Source: CAYLSO01 sp964386525 | Lineage (GTDB): Bacteria; Eisenbacteria; RBG-16-71-46; DASYSL01 | Reading direction: 5' to 3' | Assembly: GCA_964386525.1 (NCBI GenBank) | Contig: CAYLSO010000108.1 | Location: 1 to 7,384, forward strand | Length of the DNA stretch: 7,384 nucleotides | Part shown: one piece after another, positions 6,130 to 7,384 of the stretch | Layout of the letters: each line of letters begins with the position of its first letter | How positions within the stretch are numbered: the first letter of the stretch is position 1 | The notes under the pieces: generated by a model | What the model was told of the DNA's origin: nothing | Databases searched by the model: none | What the model saw: the letters and a program-made list of their open reading frames with translations, nothing else | Program-made: the position numbers and the translations under genes

Positions 6130-6393
6130 GCCGACGGCTTTGACAATGCGGAGATCGCGGCGGCCCACGCGCGGGCAATCGCCGCGGGCACGTACGATCA
6201 GGTCGATCGCTGGAACGGGTCCGGGAGGCCGACCACGGCCGAGCGAGCCTACGCCCTGACCACGCCGCAGGAGTTTTTCGCGGAGGCGAGCGAGGCGTTT
6301 TTCAGCCGTAACGACTTCTTTCCGTTTACGCGCGCCGACCTCCGCCGCCACGACCCTGAGACCTACGGGCTGATCGCGAGGCTCTGGGGTATG
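6130..6393 (+). pseudogene. C-terminal fragment of a putative zinc metallopeptidase
   Basis: The plus-strand frame reads ADGFDNAEI (6130-6156), then YDQVDRWNG (6193-6219), RAYALTTPQEFFAE (6244-6285), SEAFFSRNDFFPFTR (6289-6333) and HDPETYGLIARLWG (6349-6390). I recognise this as the tail of a metallopeptidase-like family, distantly similar to the anthrax lethal-factor type, frequent in Planctomycetota. In that family an upstream HExxH binds zinc and a Glu in the EFFAE-like helix is the likely third ligand. Here everything before ADGF is missing: the same frame upstream is just the antisense of the DUF7450-like gene. The normal end of the protein should be near LWG, but no stop occurs there and the frame runs on to 6622. 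Without the HExxH part this piece cannot be active. Family recall is from memory and the substrate is unknown. Confidence 0.6.
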
Positions 6394-6492
6394 GAGGACG
6401 GGGGGGCGTCGCGGGCGACGGCGGCCCGGCCGAACATCGTGATCCTCGATGCCGACGACATGGGCTATGGTGCCCTCGGCGTTCATCGCCGG
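6391..6492 (+). pseudogene. Sulfatase N-terminal signature, truncated
   Basis: An ATG at 6391, in the same frame as the peptidase tail, leads into ARPNIVILDADDMGYGALG (6424-6480). This matches the N-terminal strand of type I sulfatases (RPNIV-x2-ADD-GYG-LG), where the paired Asp helps bind calcium. A true sulfatase would go on for 400 residues or more with a C/S-x-P-x-R active-site motif. Here recognisable sequence ends about residue 33 (GVH), and the frame closes at 6622-6624. A run of seven G at 6400-6406 lies between the peptidase end and the signature and could hide a frameshift. A chance resemblance is possible, but the 19-residue match is close. Confidence 0.5.
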
Positions 6493-6623
6493 CACCTCGA
6501 CTGGGATTGGAACGCGATCCGTCGCCCGGGCCCCGCTCGAAGCGACTGGGACTCGTATCGCGTGCTGCCCAGGCGCACTTCTCGGGCCGTCGATGCCGCC
6601 GCGGCTGCGGCAGGAGGTGGCTG
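6493..6623 (+). other. Stretch without a recognisable gene ahead of the serine dehydratase
   Basis: In none of the three plus frames do I see a known family. The frame continuing from the sulfatase piece has clearly fewer G/C third positions than its surroundings and ends in an Ala/Gly run before TGA at 6622-6624. It is most likely the leader of the dehydratase gene or degraded sequence. Confidence 0.4.
6612..6617 (+). promoter_or_regulatory. Ribosome binding site of the serine dehydratase
   Basis: A consensus AGGAGG lies 6 nt before the ATG at 6624. It makes this start firm. Confidence 0.8.
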
Positions 6624-7384
6624 ATGCTCGTGAGCATTTTCAACGACGTAATCGGGCCGGTGATGCGGGGGCCTTCGAGTTCCCACTGCGCCGCCGCTCT
6701 GCGGATCGGGCGGCTCGCCCGCGACCTCGTCGGCGGCACGCCCGACGACGTGCTCGTGGAGTTCGACCGCGCCGGATCGCTGCCCACCACGCATGAGTCG
6801 CAGGGGTCCGACATGGGGCTCTTCGGCGGCCTGCTCGGCTGGGATGCGGCCGACCCGCGGCTGCCCGGGTCCGGTGCGGCGCTTCGCGACGCCGGCACGC
6901 GGGTGCGGATCGAGACGGTGGACGTCGGCGACCCGCATCCCAACACCTACCGGCTCACGCTCACCCGCGACGGGCAGTCGCACACCGTCCGCGCGATCTC
7001 CACCGGGGGCGGGATGATCGAGGTGCTCGACATCGACGGCTGGAGCCTGTCGCTGCACGGCGACTACCACGAGACGCTCGTCGTGGCCGGTTCCCGGCAG
7101 AAGGCCGCCGACCTCGTGGCCAGGATCGAAACGCTCGCGGGTGTCACGATCGACCACGCGACCGTGCTCGATTCGGCCGCCGGAAATCTCGTGCGCATCC
7201 AGTCGCAAGCACCGCTGCCGTCGGCCGCGGTCGCCGCGATCGAAGCCGGTGATTCGGCGGCCCGCATGCACGCGCTCGCCCCGGTGCTGCCGGTGCGGTC
7301 GCGCCGCGGCGCGAGCGTGCCATTTTCGTCAGCTGCCGCTCTCCTCGCCGCCAATGCAGGCAGGGGGATTCCGCTCTGGCGGCA
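6624..7384 (+). CDS. Iron-sulfur L-serine dehydratase (L-serine ammonia-lyase), N-terminal part, runs off the right edge
   Basis: The frame stays open for 253 codons to the window end. The enzyme converts L-serine to pyruvate and ammonia in the cytoplasm using a [4Fe-4S] cluster. Residues 1-134 form the beta-type domain: RGPSSSH (15-21), then RIGRLARDL (27-35), GSLPTTHESQGSD (51-63), GGLLG (68-72), NTYRL (107-111) and STGGGMIEV (126-134). Residues about 148-215 look like an ACT-type regulatory or dimerisation domain (HETLVVAG...VTIDHA). From residue 229 (VLPVRSR) the sequence looks like the linker into the alpha-type catalytic domain. The cluster-binding cysteines and the active site of that domain lie beyond the edge. 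The order beta-ACT-linker without a stop indicates a single-chain or fused enzyme, or a beta subunit with an extended tail. The start is set by AGGAGG 6 nt upstream, and the ATG overlaps the preceding TGA (TGATG). The gene could be called sdaA or sdhL by relatives; I leave the symbol blank because only half is visible. Confidence 0.9.
   Translation, partial: MLVSIFNDVIGPVMRGPSSSHCAAALRIGRLARDLVGGTPDDVLVEFDRAGSLPTTHESQGSDMGLFGGLLGWDAADPRLPGSGAALRDAGTRVRIETVDVGDPHPNTYRLTLTRDGQSHTVRAISTGGGMIEVLDIDGWSLSLHGDYHETLVVAGSRQKAADLVARIETLAGVTIDHATVLDSAAGNLVRIQSQAPLPSAAVAAIEAGDSAARMHALAPVLPVRSRRGASVPFSSAAALLAANAGRGIPLWR

Noticed and set aside
6483..7271. A 262-codon minus-strand open frame over the right end
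   Set aside because: It is antisense to the serine dehydratase, whose motifs and ribosome binding site are unmistakable.
1..7384. CRISPR array, insertion sequence, phage or defence genes
   Set aside because: There are no short regular direct repeats with spacers, no transposase or integrase motifs, and no defence-type domains in any frame; the only repeats are within coding sequence.

Overview
This is a high-GC bacterial window, most likely a metagenomic contig. It holds three complete or near-complete genes, one gene cut off at each edge, and several gene pieces. From position 1 to about 6130 every real gene lies on the minus strand. From about 6130 to the end everything lies on the plus strand. 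The left part looks like a Gram-negative bacterium: it has signal peptides and a C-terminal FlgD-like Ig/sorting-type domain of the kind common in the FCB group and relatives such as Candidatus Eisenbacteria. The right part carries families common in Planctomycetota (a zinc-peptidase C-terminus, a sulfatase N-terminal signature, a fused-type serine dehydratase). These taxonomic statements are inferences from family content.

Layout, left to right: (1) 1-668, minus, the N-terminal part of a secreted alpha/beta hydrolase that runs off the left edge at its presumed catalytic serine. (2) 669-977, a non-coding stretch with an 18-bp perfect palindrome upstream of that hydrolase and a hairpin downstream of the next gene. 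(3) 978-1949, minus, a complete proline iminopeptidase (pip). (4) 1950-2148, non-coding, with two strong GC-rich hairpins that probably end transcription of the next gene. (5) 2149-5286, minus, a 1045-residue secreted protein with three tandem copies of a ThuA/glutamine-amidotransferase-like domain, a beta-propeller-like region and a FlgD-like C-terminal domain. (6) 5287-5526, non-coding, with a possible promoter and a terminator-like hairpin. (7) 5527 to about 6129, minus, the C-terminal part of a protein with three ~42-residue Cys-paired repeats (DUF7450-like). (8) About 6130-6393, plus, only the C-terminal end of a putative zinc metallopeptidase, continuing in frame without a stop into (9) 6391 to about 6492, a sulfatase N-terminal signature that then dissolves. 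(10) 6624-7384, plus, the N-terminal half of an iron-sulfur L-serine dehydratase, open at the right edge.

The genes of the left part are separated by hairpins and non-coding gaps, so they look like single transcription units rather than one pathway. Their common theme is secretion and extracytoplasmic or peptide metabolism. The segment 6100-6620 packs together truncated pieces of three unrelated genes in conflicting orientation. It is best read as a rearrangement breakpoint or an assembly/amplification chimera. I found no CRISPR array, tRNA, rRNA, transposase or defence system. The most unusual gene is the triplicated secreted protein at 2149-5286.
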